7,333 bases of DNA from contig JAUWMS010000115.1 of the NCBI GenBank assembly GCA_030613045.1, positions 1 to 7,333 of the forward strand. Direction: 5' to 3'. A program made the translations under genes and the position numbers. The notes below the pieces were generated by a model, which worked only from the letters and a program-made list of their open reading frames with translations, did not search any database and was not told the DNA's origin. Positions 1-5,801 of the stretch are shown here, piece after piece (positions within the stretch are counted from its first letter, which is position 1; every line of letters starts with the position of its first letter). Source of the stretch: Candidatus Latescibacterota bacterium (GTDB lineage Bacteria > Latescibacterota > 4484-107).

Positions 1-378
1 ACCGTCCATGATTCAGAAATGTACGTGGATGTCAACGTTGGCGAGATTCGGCTCAAACATCTGGGAAATGCCCCCTTCGAGAAGCTAATCGTGGACGGAG
101 GCATCGGCGAACTGACGGCCGATTTCAGCGGGGAGATCAACCGGAAGCGTTGGGCTAAGCTCGATATGGAGATAGGTGAGATCAGGGTGGTTCTGCCCCG
201 GGATGTGGGAGTGAAGTTGAAGGTCTCCCGATCTCCGCTCTCTTCCATTTCAGTGAGTGGATTGTCCAAAGAATCCGGCAGGGTTTATTACAGCGATAAC
301 TATGGAGAAACCGAGGGCGAGTTGAACATCGAGATCAGTATGGGCATCGGTTCGGTGGACGTGGTGAAGAGAAAGTAA
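1..378 (+). CDS. Toastrack/LiaF-like beta-repeat protein, 3' part (5' end outside window)
   Basis: The frame is open from the first base and ends at TAA, giving 125 visible C-terminal residues; the true start lies to the left. The sequence is a run of short beta strands with recurring Gly turns (VNVGEI, VDGGIG, MEIGEI, ISMGIG), as expected of the toastrack/DUF4097/LiaF C-terminal superfamily. Those domains sit outside the membrane in Lia- and Psp-type envelope-stress systems. It is a clear paralogue of the complete protein two genes downstream: LGNAPFEKLIVDGGIGEL matches LGNANFQRLTFEGGVGFY, and LPRDVGVKLK matches LIPEDVGARIK. The C-termini also correspond (GELNIEISMGIGSVDV against GTLTITVEGGLGSINV). 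The export signal would be in the missing part. The paralogy is seen directly; the family name is by recognition of pattern, and any stress-sensing role is inferred. Confidence 0.75.
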   Translation, partial: TVHDSEMYVDVNVGEIRLKHLGNAPFEKLIVDGGIGELTADFSGEINRKRWAKLDMEIGEIRVVLPRDVGVKLKVSRSPLSSISVSGLSKESGRVYYSDNYGETEGELNIEISMGIGSVDVVKRK

Positions 379-441
379 CCATTGCCCCAGGCGATCATTA
401 CAACCGATTCCCGCGACCAACCGATGATTACTGACTGCGCC

Positions 442-469
442 CACTCAGCACTCGCCAATCACAAATCAC
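442..469 (+). repeat. Degenerate 7-bp-period array in the first gap
   Basis: Four consecutive heptads (CACTCAG, CACTCGC, CAATCAC, AAATCAC) sit just before the next gene's ribosome binding site. The units are degenerate, so this may be chance or a decayed array. It is listed because the later gaps contain clearer short-period arrays. Confidence 0.35.
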
Positions 470-474
470 CACAC

Positions 475-486
475 AAAGGAGGTGAT
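475..486 (+). promoter_or_regulatory. Full-length Shine-Dalgarno sequence
   Basis: AAAGGAGGTGAT is fully complementary to the canonical 3' tail of 16S rRNA. It ends 5 nt before a GTG, with GGAGG centred about 10 nt from it, and so fixes GTG as the start of the next gene. An ATG directly followed by TAA overlaps its 3' end and is too close to serve as the start. Confidence 0.85.
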
Positions 487-491
487 GTAAC

Positions 492-1064
492 GTGCCTTTC
501 GGACCAGGATTTCCATTCGATGATGGCCTAGCCATCTTCGGGATATTCTTTCTCCCATTCATCACCGTAGGCTTTATCGCCTGGCTCATCGCAAGAGCAA
601 GGTCGAGACGGAGAGCATGGGAACACGAGGAGAAGATGGCGATGCTTAGAAAAGAAGGGTATGCTCCTCCTGAACCGGTTTTGCAGGTGGAGAAAACCTA
701 CAACCTGGACAAGACCCTTTTGGCCGGTATCATAATCGCCGCCATCGGGCTGATGTGGATATTCCACTCGTTTGGCGTCTTTCTGATCCTGCTGGGCCTC
801 GGCTTAATAGGTCTTTACTTTGTGCCGCGCAAAAGGGAGATCTCTCAAAGAGGCAGGGACCGATTCTTCATAAGCGGGATTATCATAGCTTCCATCGGAG
901 CTATGGGGTATTTCGACTCTTTTGGCCTTTTTCTTCTTCTGTTGGGATCGGGACTGGTGGGATTCTATTTTCTCTCCCGCAGAAAAGAGCCTCAAGCGCA
1001 GCCGTCAGAGCCAGAGGGAGCAGTAAAATCCGCAGAGGAAGAACAGCCGGGTCAAGAGGGATAA
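492..1064 (+). CDS. Three-segment membrane protein with duplicated LiaI-like hairpin
   Basis: This 190-residue protein starts at GTG, chosen because of the complete Shine-Dalgarno just upstream. Residues 13-34 form a first transmembrane helix. A cytoplasmic-looking basic stretch follows (RARSRRRAWEHEEKMAM, then LRKEGYAPPEP), resembling the 'HEEKMAML..G..PPE' region of small membrane proteins such as DUF6249. Residues 77-116 and 127-166 are two copies of one hydrophobic hairpin (GIII-A-IG-M--F-SFG-F--LLG-GL-G-YF), 24 of 40 positions identical at a 50-residue offset. Each resembles the LiaI/LiaF-type transmembrane region. The tail from about 167 is Glu/Gln/Pro-rich and soluble. It sits between two paralogous toastrack genes, which suggests an inner-membrane partner of those proteins. 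Membrane topology and duplication are seen; the family assignment is tentative and the function unknown. Confidence 0.75.
   Translation: MPFGPGFPFDDGLAIFGIFFLPFITVGFIAWLIARARSRRRAWEHEEKMAMLRKEGYAPPEPVLQVEKTYNLDKTLLAGIIIAAIGLMWIFHSFGVFLILLGLGLIGLYFVPRKREISQRGRDRFFISGIIIASIGAMGYFDSFGLFLLLLGSGLVGFYFLSRRKEPQAQPSEPEGAVKSAEEEQPGQEG
720..989 (+). repeat. Internal gene duplication (two 120-bp units, 150-bp offset)
   Basis: Two 40-codon units encode the same transmembrane hairpin, with 24 of 40 residues identical and a constant offset of 50 codons. The linker between them is basic (PRKREISQRGRDR). This is a tandem duplication within the gene, diverged but with length kept. Confidence 0.75.
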
Positions 1065-1083
1065 AAGTGAAATTTCAGAGACT

Positions 1084-1153
1084 CACCGCGGAGACGCAGA
1101 GATCGCGGAGGACACCCCATTTTGGGCGCTGTGTTCTTTGCGTTTCCGCGGTT
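1084..1153. repeat. Imperfect inverted repeat, GCGGAG/GCAGAG family, copy 1
   Basis: The left arm CACCGCGGAGACGCAGAG (1084-1101) pairs with the right arm CTTTGCGTTTCCGCGGTT (1136-1153) at 16 of 18 positions, across a 34-nt loop. The left arm continues with ATCGCGGAG, so the arm itself is built of roughly 9-bp units ending in G-C-(A/G)-GAG. A related copy lies on the other side of the next gene. It has no T-tract and so is not an intrinsic terminator. Confidence 0.75.
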
Positions 1154-1211
1154 GGGTTGTCTGTCTTTAAGACCCTCTGCTTTCCTTCGTATGGATAAGG
1201 AGAACCGAAAA

Positions 1212-2054
1212 ATGAGACGCAGCATACTTCTCGTGCTTGGCACGATGGCGCTCATCGTCTCCTCTGCGGCTTTTGGGGAGACCGAGAGCATCCACGAGGA
1301 AATCCCCTGGAAGGGGGAGAAACTCGTGGAGGTAGAGATTGACTTCGGCGCCGGCGATCTGACACTGAGCGCCGGTTCAGCGGATCTCTTGCTCGACGCG
1401 GATATTGAAACCGACGAGGACGCGCTCCGACCGGAAATCCATTACCGGGTGCAGGACGGCGTCGGGAAGCTCCGGCTGAAAATCGAGAAAAGGGAGCGCC
1501 ATCACTGGCGTTGGCCCCGGCGCAGCCGTTGGAATCTTCGATTCAGCGATAAGGTACGCCTGACCTTCAAGATCAACGTGGGCGCCAACAAGGGACGTCT
1601 GGATTTTACAGGCCTCCGCGTCCGGAATCTGGAGATCAATGCCGGGGCCAGCTCCACAGAGATCCTCTTCAGCAAGCCAAACCCAGAGATATTGGAGCAC
1701 ATCGAGATCAATGCAGGGGCAGCCAGAGTCCGAGCCAAAGGGCTTGGGAACGCGAACTTCCAAAGGTTGACCTTCGAGGGCGGCGTGGGCTTCTATACGC
1801 TGGATTTCAGGGGAAAGCTGAATCGTGAGGCCGACGTGGACATCTCTATGGGCGTGGCCCAGTTGACGATGCTGATCCCCGAAGATGTGGGGGCCAGAAT
1901 CAAAAAGGAGGCTCCCTTAACCGCCTTTTGGGCGAACGGCTTTAAGATGGAGGATGGATACTACGTCAACGACAGCTTCGGCAGGACGAAAGGAACGTTG
2001 ACTATCACGGTGGAAGGCGGGCTGGGAAGCATCAATGTGGAGACGGTGGAGTAA
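1212..2054 (+). CDS. Exported toastrack/LiaF-like beta-repeat protein, complete
   Basis: The product is 280 residues. ATG at 1212 was chosen because AAGGAG lies 9 nt upstream and it gives a clean signal peptide (residues 1-22, hydrophobic ILLVLGTMALIV, likely cleavage near SSAAFG). The upstream in-frame ATGs at 1122 and 1191 would put repeat DNA ahead of the signal. The mature part is almost all beta strands with regularly spaced Gly turns: IDFGAG (43), INVGAN (121), INAGAS (142), INAGAA (166), FEGGVG (188), ISMGVA (211) and VEGGLG (267), a pitch of about 21-24 residues in the centre. This suits a toastrack/DUF4097-type beta-roll. Residues 93-110 are an odd Arg/Trp/His-rich loop. It is a paralogue of the truncated gene at the left edge. 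A role at the outer face of the membrane in Lia/Psp-like stress sensing is inferred from family and neighbours. No lipobox is visible, so it is probably periplasmic. Confidence 0.8.
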   Translation: MRRSILLVLGTMALIVSSAAFGETESIHEEIPWKGEKLVEVEIDFGAGDLTLSAGSADLLLDADIETDEDALRPEIHYRVQDGVGKLRLKIEKRERHHWRWPRRSRWNLRFSDKVRLTFKINVGANKGRLDFTGLRVRNLEINAGASSTEILFSKPNPEILEHIEINAGAARVRAKGLGNANFQRLTFEGGVGFYTLDFRGKLNREADVDISMGVAQLTMLIPEDVGARIKKEAPLTAFWANGFKMEDGYYVNDSFGRTKGTLTITVEGGLGSINVETVE

Positions 2055-2061
2055 TCGCTGA

Positions 2062-2079
2062 CCACGGACTACACGGATT
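2062..2079. repeat. Two-unit 9-bp direct repeat (CCACGGACT / ACACGGATT)
   Basis: Two adjacent nonamers share the core ACGGA. Their reverse complement (AATCCGTGT, AGTCCGTGG) matches the nonamers found on the other strand in the long gap before the adaptor gene, so this is a dispersed family in both orientations. It directly follows the toastrack stop codon. Confidence 0.5.
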
Positions 2080-2090
2080 ACCCCAAATTT

Positions 2091-2166
2091 CCTGCGGAGA
2101 TCGCAAAGGCCACGGAGAATCCCTCGATTTTTTTTGTTTTCTCTGCGCACTCTGCGTGCTCTGCGG
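2091..2166. repeat. Imperfect inverted repeat, GCGGAG/GCAGAG family, copy 2
   Basis: The left arm (2091-2119) reads in 9-bp units CCTGCGGAG, ATCGCAAAG, GCCACGGAG. The right arm (2139-2166) is the inverse of ACCGCAGAG, CACGCAGAG, TGCGCAGAG. With a one-base bulge, 20 of 28 positions pair. The loop carries an 8-T run (2128-2135). It belongs to the same family as the copy on the other side of the toastrack gene. It ends about 33 bp before the permease start and could alter mRNA folding there. Confidence 0.65.
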
Positions 2167-2198
2167 TAAAAGTCTTTCGCTGCAAAAAAGGATAACCT

Positions 2199-3431
2199 AT
2201 GTACAGCCTCAAACTCCTCTCCCAGTTTCTCCGCGACATGCGGACTCAGAAACTCCGCACACTCCTGACCCTGTTCGGCATCATCTGGGGGACGGTGGCG
2301 GTCGTGCTGCTGTTGGCTTTCGGAGTCGGGCTGCACCGATTCTCCCTCAAGGCCATGCACGGGATGGGGGAACGCATCGTAATCCTGTGGCCCCAGCGCA
2401 CCACCAAGCCTTATCAAGGCATGGGGATCGGGCGTCCCATCCGATTCACGGAGGAAGACGCCTGGGTCCTGGATCGGGAGATCCCGGAAATGGAGATCGC
2501 ATCCCCCGAATACATCCGATGGGGCGTCAAGCTGAAATATGGGAAGCATATCAGCAACATCAGCATTTCAGGGGTCTATCCCGCTTACGAGGATCTGAGG
2601 AACACCTTCCCTCAGAAAGGGGGGCGATTCATCAATTCCTCGGATATTGAACGGAGACGGCGGGTGATTTTCCTCGGCGACGAGGTGAAGGAAAAACTCT
2701 TCAAAAAGGAAGAGGCCGTGGGGAAACGGATCACGCTCAACGGGGTGCCGTTTCTAATCGTGGGTGTGCTCGAAAAGAAGACCCAGAATTCCTCCTACTC
2801 CACCCACGACGCGAGCAAGGGATTCATCGTGGCGACCACGCTCGCCACGATGTTTGGGCACAGGAATCTCAGCAACATCCTGTACCGTCCGAAGAAGACC
2901 ATCGCCTCCGAAAAGATCAATAAAAAGGTGTATCAGGTTCTGGGGAAAAAACACCGTTTCGATCCGGAGGACAAGGACGTCCTCTCGATGTGGGATACTA
3001 CGGAGATGGACAAGTTCCTCTTTTATTTCTCCCTCGGCCTGAATCTGCTGTTGGGCGTCGGCGGCGTGTTCACGCTCATCGTCGGCGGCATCGGGGTCGC
3101 TAACATTATGTACGTCGTGGTGCGGGAGCGCACCCGGGAGATCGGCATCAAAATGGCCATTGGAGCCAAAAGCCGCCACATCCTCTTTCAGTTCATCCTG
3201 GAGACCCTCTTCATCGTCACGATGGGCGGAGCCATCGGCTTCGGATTTTCATGGGGCATCGTGAAGATCGCCTCCTTTCTGCCCATCCAGAAATACATCG
3301 GCACGCCGACGATCTCTCCGCTCGTGGCCGGGGCGACTGTTCTCGTGCTGGGACTCGTCGGACTTCTCGCGGGCTATTTCCCCGCTCGAAAAGCCGCGAA
3401 TTTAGATCCCGTGCAATCCTTAGGATATTAG
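2199..3431 (+). CDS. MacB-type ABC transporter permease (no fused ATPase)
   Basis: This 410-residue inner-membrane protein starts at ATG with AAGGA 6 nt upstream. The layout is that of the MacB/FtsX permease family: a basic N-terminus (MRTQKLRTLLT), TM1 at about 21-45, a large periplasmic domain at about 46-275 (MacB_PCD-like), then TM2 at 279-307, TM3 at 329-358 and TM4 at 374-394. Between TM2 and TM3 lies the conserved coupling segment RERTREIGIKMAIGAK, which contacts the ATPase. The family-typical end PARKAANLDPVQSLGY is present. Length fits MacB-like permeases encoded apart from their ATPase. Such proteins couple cytoplasmic ATP hydrolysis to movements in the periplasm (mechanotransmission) and drive export of peptides, lipoproteins or drugs; the substrate here cannot be told. 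The partner ATPase follows after 247 bp. The stop TAG shares its G with the first unit of a heptamer array. Confidence 0.9.
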   Translation: MYSLKLLSQFLRDMRTQKLRTLLTLFGIIWGTVAVVLLLAFGVGLHRFSLKAMHGMGERIVILWPQRTTKPYQGMGIGRPIRFTEEDAWVLDREIPEMEIASPEYIRWGVKLKYGKHISNISISGVYPAYEDLRNTFPQKGGRFINSSDIERRRRVIFLGDEVKEKLFKKEEAVGKRITLNGVPFLIVGVLEKKTQNSSYSTHDASKGFIVATTLATMFGHRNLSNILYRPKKTIASEKINKKVYQVLGKKHRFDPEDKDVLSMWDTTEMDKFLFYFSLGLNLLLGVGGVFTLIVGGIGVANIMYVVVRERTREIGIKMAIGAKSRHILFQFILETLFIVTMGGAIGFGFSWGIVKIASFLPIQKYIGTPTISPLVAGATVLVLGLVGLLAGYFPARKAANLDPVQSLGY

Positions 3432-3479
3432 GCAATAGGCAACAGGCAACAGGCAATAGGCATTCGGCAATAGGCATTC
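3431..3479 (+). repeat. Heptamer array A (7 units, GGCAATA/GGCAACA/GGCATTC)
   Basis: Seven uninterrupted 7-bp units: GGCAATA, GGCAACA, GGCAACA, GGCAATA, GGCATTC, GGCAATA, GGCATTC. The first base is the G of the permease TAG stop codon, so the array begins inside the gene's end. An inverted array of the same family lies before the ATPase gene. The two share an exact 13-bp inverted match (AGGCATTCGGCAA, 3458-3470, against 3656-3668). Confidence 0.9.
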
Positions 3480-3547
3480 GGGTTGAGGAGGAATAGGACG
3501 TAGCGGTTGGAAAAACGGCCTATTGGTTACGCCGGACCATTAAAAGC

Positions 3548-3576
3548 TTGATTTTCTGTGAAAAATTTCGTAAAAT
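3548..3576 (+). promoter_or_regulatory. Sigma-70-like promoter upstream of the ATPase gene
   Basis: TTGATT (-35, 4/6 to consensus) and TAAAAT (-10, 5/6) are separated by exactly 17 bp in an AT-rich patch that contrasts with its surroundings. Transcription would start near 3583, before the second heptamer array. That would place the array in a 5' leader of about 95 nt ahead of the ATPase and TolC-like genes. This rests on sequence match only. Confidence 0.6.
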
Positions 3577-3606
3577 TACACTCTGTCAGAAGACTTGGAT
3601 CCACAG

Positions 3607-3669
3607 TTGCCAATTGCCAATTGCCAATTGCCGGTTGCCGGTTGCCGGTTGCTGGTTGCCGAATGCCTG
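3607..3669 (-). repeat. Heptamer array B (inverted relative to array A)
   Basis: Eight 7-bp units read TTGCCAA three times, TTGCCGG three times, TTGCTGG and TTGCCGA, followed by a degenerate ATGCCTG. On the other strand they are YNGGCAA units, the same family as the array after the permease stop. The array ends right at the GGAGG ribosome binding site (3669-3673) of the ATPase gene, so pairing with array A in a read-through transcript would reach the edge of that site. Confidence 0.9.
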
Positions 3670-3678
3670 GAGGTTGCA

Positions 3679-4407
3679 ATGATCCATCTGACCGACATCA
3701 AAAAAATCTACAAAATGGGCGAAGTGAACGTGCCCGCGTTGAAAGGGCTTACGCTCACCGTGAAAGAGTGCGAGTACATCGCGATCTTAGGCCCATCGGG
3801 TTCGGGCAAATCCACGCTGATGCACATTATGGGATGTCTCGATACGCCCACGGAAGGACACTATCAGTTGGAAGGCCGGGACGTGGGATCCCTCAACCGC
3901 AATCGTTTGGCGGAAATTCGGAACGAGAAGATCGGATTCGTGTTTCAGAGCTTCAATCTCCTCCCCTACGCCACGGCCCTCGAAAACGTGGAACTACCGA
4001 TGATCTATGGAAAAATGCGAGCTAAGGAGAGAAGGAGACGGGCCGAAGAGCTGTTGGCGCTGGTGGGATTGGGAGACCGGACCCGGCATCGTCCCACCGA
4101 GCTTTCCGGGGGCGAGCGTCAGCGGGTCGCCATAGCGAGAGCCTTGGCCAACGATCCCACGATCATCCTGGCCGACGAACCCACCGGCAACTTAGACTCC
4201 CGCTCCGGCGCGGAGATCATCCGGCTTTTCAATCGGCTTCAGGAACAGGCGCACACGGTGATCATCGTGACTCACGATGTGGGCATCGCGGAGCACGCAC
4301 AGCGGATCGTTCGACTGTTAGACGGCGTGATCGTGGAAGATACTAACGTGAATAACCTCCCGCAGGTTCAAAACCTGCGGGAGGTTCAAAAAGAGGAGAA
4401 GATATGA
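3679..4407 (+). CDS. ABC transporter ATPase, MacB/LolD-type
   Basis: The 242-residue cytoplasmic ATPase powers the adjacent permease. ATG at 3679 was chosen because GGAGG lies 5 nt upstream and the protein then begins MIHLTDIKKIYK, the family-typical N-terminus. An upstream in-frame ATG would only translate repeat DNA. All motifs are intact: Walker A GPSGSGKST (38-46), Q-loop VFQSFNLLP (Q90), signature LSGGERQRVAIARAL (142-156), Walker B IILADEPTGNLD (162-173, catalytic E167) and H-loop VTHD (H199). The Gly-Asn-Leu-Asp D-loop and the FNLLP region are typical of the MacB/LolD/FtsE class that pairs with FtsX-fold permeases. The last residues (226-236) are encoded by a perfect palindrome, and the end overlaps the TolC-like start by ATGA, implying translational coupling. 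It may be transcribed both from upstream and from its own promoter-like site. Confidence 0.95.
   Translation: MIHLTDIKKIYKMGEVNVPALKGLTLTVKECEYIAILGPSGSGKSTLMHIMGCLDTPTEGHYQLEGRDVGSLNRNRLAEIRNEKIGFVFQSFNLLPYATALENVELPMIYGKMRAKERRRRAEELLALVGLGDRTRHRPTELSGGERQRVAIARALANDPTIILADEPTGNLDSRSGAEIIRLFNRLQEQAHTVIIVTHDVGIAEHAQRIVRLLDGVIVEDTNVNNLPQVQNLREVQKEEKI
4354..4386. repeat. Perfect palindrome, 15-bp arms, 3-nt loop, inside the ATPase tail
   Basis: AACCTCCCGCAGGTT, loop CAA, then AACCTGCGGGAGGTT: the arms match perfectly. The element is exactly 33 bp, begins on a codon boundary and encodes residues 226-236 of the ATPase without breaking the frame. It is followed by CAAAAAGAGG, not a T-tract, so it is not a + strand intrinsic terminator. 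It ends only 17 nt before the TolC-like ATG, just ahead of its Shine-Dalgarno. It could be an inserted REP-like element or a structured intercistronic element that tunes mRNA stability or translation. Confidence 0.9.
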
Positions 4408-5726
4408 CCGGACGCATCGTACTCATCATCGGATTGCTGTTTCCCGCGTGGAGTGTTGCCCAGGAGGTTCAGACGCTGAATATGGAGAAGTGCCTCGAGA
4501 TCGCTTTCGAGCACAATGCGGACATCATCGCCGCCGGACTGGACGAGGAACGCTCGGAGGTGGACCTGCGGACCTCCCTCGGGCGATTTCTCCCCTCCTT
4601 CGATTCCCGATTCAGCGTGAGCATGCAGGATAAGGATCGCGTGTCCCTGAGCAAAATTCGGGGTCTGGTAAACACCAACAAAAGCTACAGCTTCGACCTT
4701 TCCGCAAGCTACAGTCTCTTCAACGGCTGCGGAGACCGGGCGAGCTATCGGGCCAGTCAGCGCGTCCGAAAAGCCCGCAAGCTGACCCGCGAGCGGACGA
4801 AGGAGGAGATTGCGCTCTTGGTGATTCAGCGGTATCTCGCCTGCCTGAGAGCCGATCAGTTCGTAAGGATCGGCAGGGATGCTTTGGAACGGAGCAAGGC
4901 GCAGCTTGAAAAAATGGAGGTCATGCTTCAAGTGGGCACGGTCCCGAAAGCGGACGTGATGAAACAGAAAGTTCAGTTTGGAAACGACCGGCTCTCCCTG
5001 ATCCAATCCGGGATCGAATCCGTGCGCGCCCGCACCGCTCTGTTTGCGGTCCTGGGAATCGAGGCTATTCCCGAAGCGATCCGATTGGAGGAAGTGGTCA
5101 TTGAACCCACCGAGGAGAAGATCACGTTCGAGGAAGCCCTGCATACCGCGAGGACGCACCGAAAGGATCTGGCGTCCCTAAGTTATTTATCCGAGGCCGC
5201 CGCCGAACAACGCACAGCCGCCCGAAGCGGTCTTTATCCGAGTTTGAGTGCATCCGCCAGCTATAGCTTCTGGGACGTGGCCTTCCCAAGATCGTTCAGG
5301 GACGTGGACAAAATTGACGGCCTCAGCTACGGTCTCACCCTCCGCATTCCCATCTTCGACCGGTGGCAGACGCGCTCCGCAATAGACCGGGCTGGGATCG
5401 GCCTCCGGCAAAGCCGGGAGCAGCAAAAAAGCGCCCGGCTCGGGATCGCCCTCGAGATCCGAAATGCCCTCAATGAAATCGTCGCAGCCAGGGAGAACAT
5501 CGTGGTCGCGCAGGAGAATCTCGAAGCCACCAAAGAGGATCTGAGACTGGCCGAGGAAAACTACCGTCTCGGTGCGGGCATCCTCCTGGATCGCATCATA
5601 GCCTCCGTGCAGCTTGCGCAGGCGGAGGCCAATACCGTGGATGCGCTCTACAATTATATGCTGGTCAAGGTAAGATTGAAGAAGGCAACGGGGGTATTGA
5701 TGGAGGGGGAACACCTGATGGAGTAA
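4404..5726 (+). CDS. TolC-family outer-membrane efflux channel
   Basis: The 440-residue product has a signal peptide (residues 1-19, IVLIIGLLFPAW, cleavage at SVA before Q20). ATG overlaps the ATPase stop (ATGA) and has AGAGGAG upstream. Two outer-membrane-efflux-protein repeats follow. The first (about 25-220) opens with LNMEKCLEIAFEHNADI and has the LPSFD turn at 63-67. The second (about 241-432) opens with ITFEEALHTARTHRKDL, has LYPSLSAS at 277-284 and the strand signature LTLRIPIFDR at 311-320. Long amphipathic helices rich in Arg, Glu and Ala lie between, forming the periplasmic alpha-barrel. The late RLAEENYRLGAGILLDRIIAS segment is also diagnostic. TolC proteins trimerise into an outer-membrane pore and periplasmic tunnel that docks to adaptors of ABC or RND pumps. 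Co-translation with the ABC ATPase argues for a MacAB-TolC-like assembly; the substrate is unknown. Confidence 0.93.
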   Translation: MTGRIVLIIGLLFPAWSVAQEVQTLNMEKCLEIAFEHNADIIAAGLDEERSEVDLRTSLGRFLPSFDSRFSVSMQDKDRVSLSKIRGLVNTNKSYSFDLSASYSLFNGCGDRASYRASQRVRKARKLTRERTKEEIALLVIQRYLACLRADQFVRIGRDALERSKAQLEKMEVMLQVGTVPKADVMKQKVQFGNDRLSLIQSGIESVRARTALFAVLGIEAIPEAIRLEEVVIEPTEEKITFEEALHTARTHRKDLASLSYLSEAAAEQRTAARSGLYPSLSASASYSFWDVAFPRSFRDVDKIDGLSYGLTLRIPIFDRWQTRSAIDRAGIGLRQSREQQKSARLGIALEIRNALNEIVAARENIVVAQENLEATKEDLRLAEENYRLGAGILLDRIIASVQLAQAEANTVDALYNYMLVKVRLKKATGVLMEGEHLME

Positions 5727-5758
5727 AATCGAAATGCTCCCCCGCATCGGGAATTCAC

Positions 5759-5787
5759 TTGACAACGAACCCCGAATGTCGTATTCT
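5759..5787 (+). promoter_or_regulatory. Sigma-70-like promoter upstream of the adaptor gene
   Basis: A perfect TTGACA -35 is followed after exactly 17 bp by TATTCT (4/6 to the -10 consensus). Transcription would begin near 5794 and give the adaptor gene its own transcript with a leader of about 390 nt that contains the hairpins described separately. Confidence 0.6.
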
Positions 5788-5801
5788 CTACCGGAACAGG
5801 T

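Noticed and set aside
401..425. Direct repeat CAACCGAT (two copies, 17-bp offset) as a possible operator
   Set aside because: Only 8 bp, no symmetry and no promoter nearby; chance cannot be excluded.
1122..1211. Upstream in-frame ATGs (1122, 1191) for the toastrack protein
   Set aside because: They would place sequence from the inverted-repeat region ahead of the signal peptide. ATG at 1212 has AAGGAG upstream and an intact signal peptide.
2091..2140. Intrinsic terminator at the 8-T run before the permease
   Set aside because: No stable GC-rich stem directly precedes the T run; the run lies in the loop of the larger inverted repeat.
3431..3669. Repeat arrays as a possible CRISPR
   Set aside because: Units are only 7 bp and directly adjacent, with no unique spacers of regular length and no cas genes nearby.
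3595..3678. Upstream in-frame ATG extending the ATPase by 28 residues
   Set aside because: The extension translates the heptamer array and lacks a ribosome binding site, while the ATG at 3679 has GGAGG at correct spacing and gives the family-typical N-terminus.
4386..5159. Long reading frame on the minus strand opposite the TolC-like gene
   Set aside because: A shadow of a well-supported + strand gene with intact family motifs; the antisense translation shows no recognisable domain. The same holds for the other minus-strand frames over 1917-2549, 2754-3179, 5187-5807 and 6102-7132.
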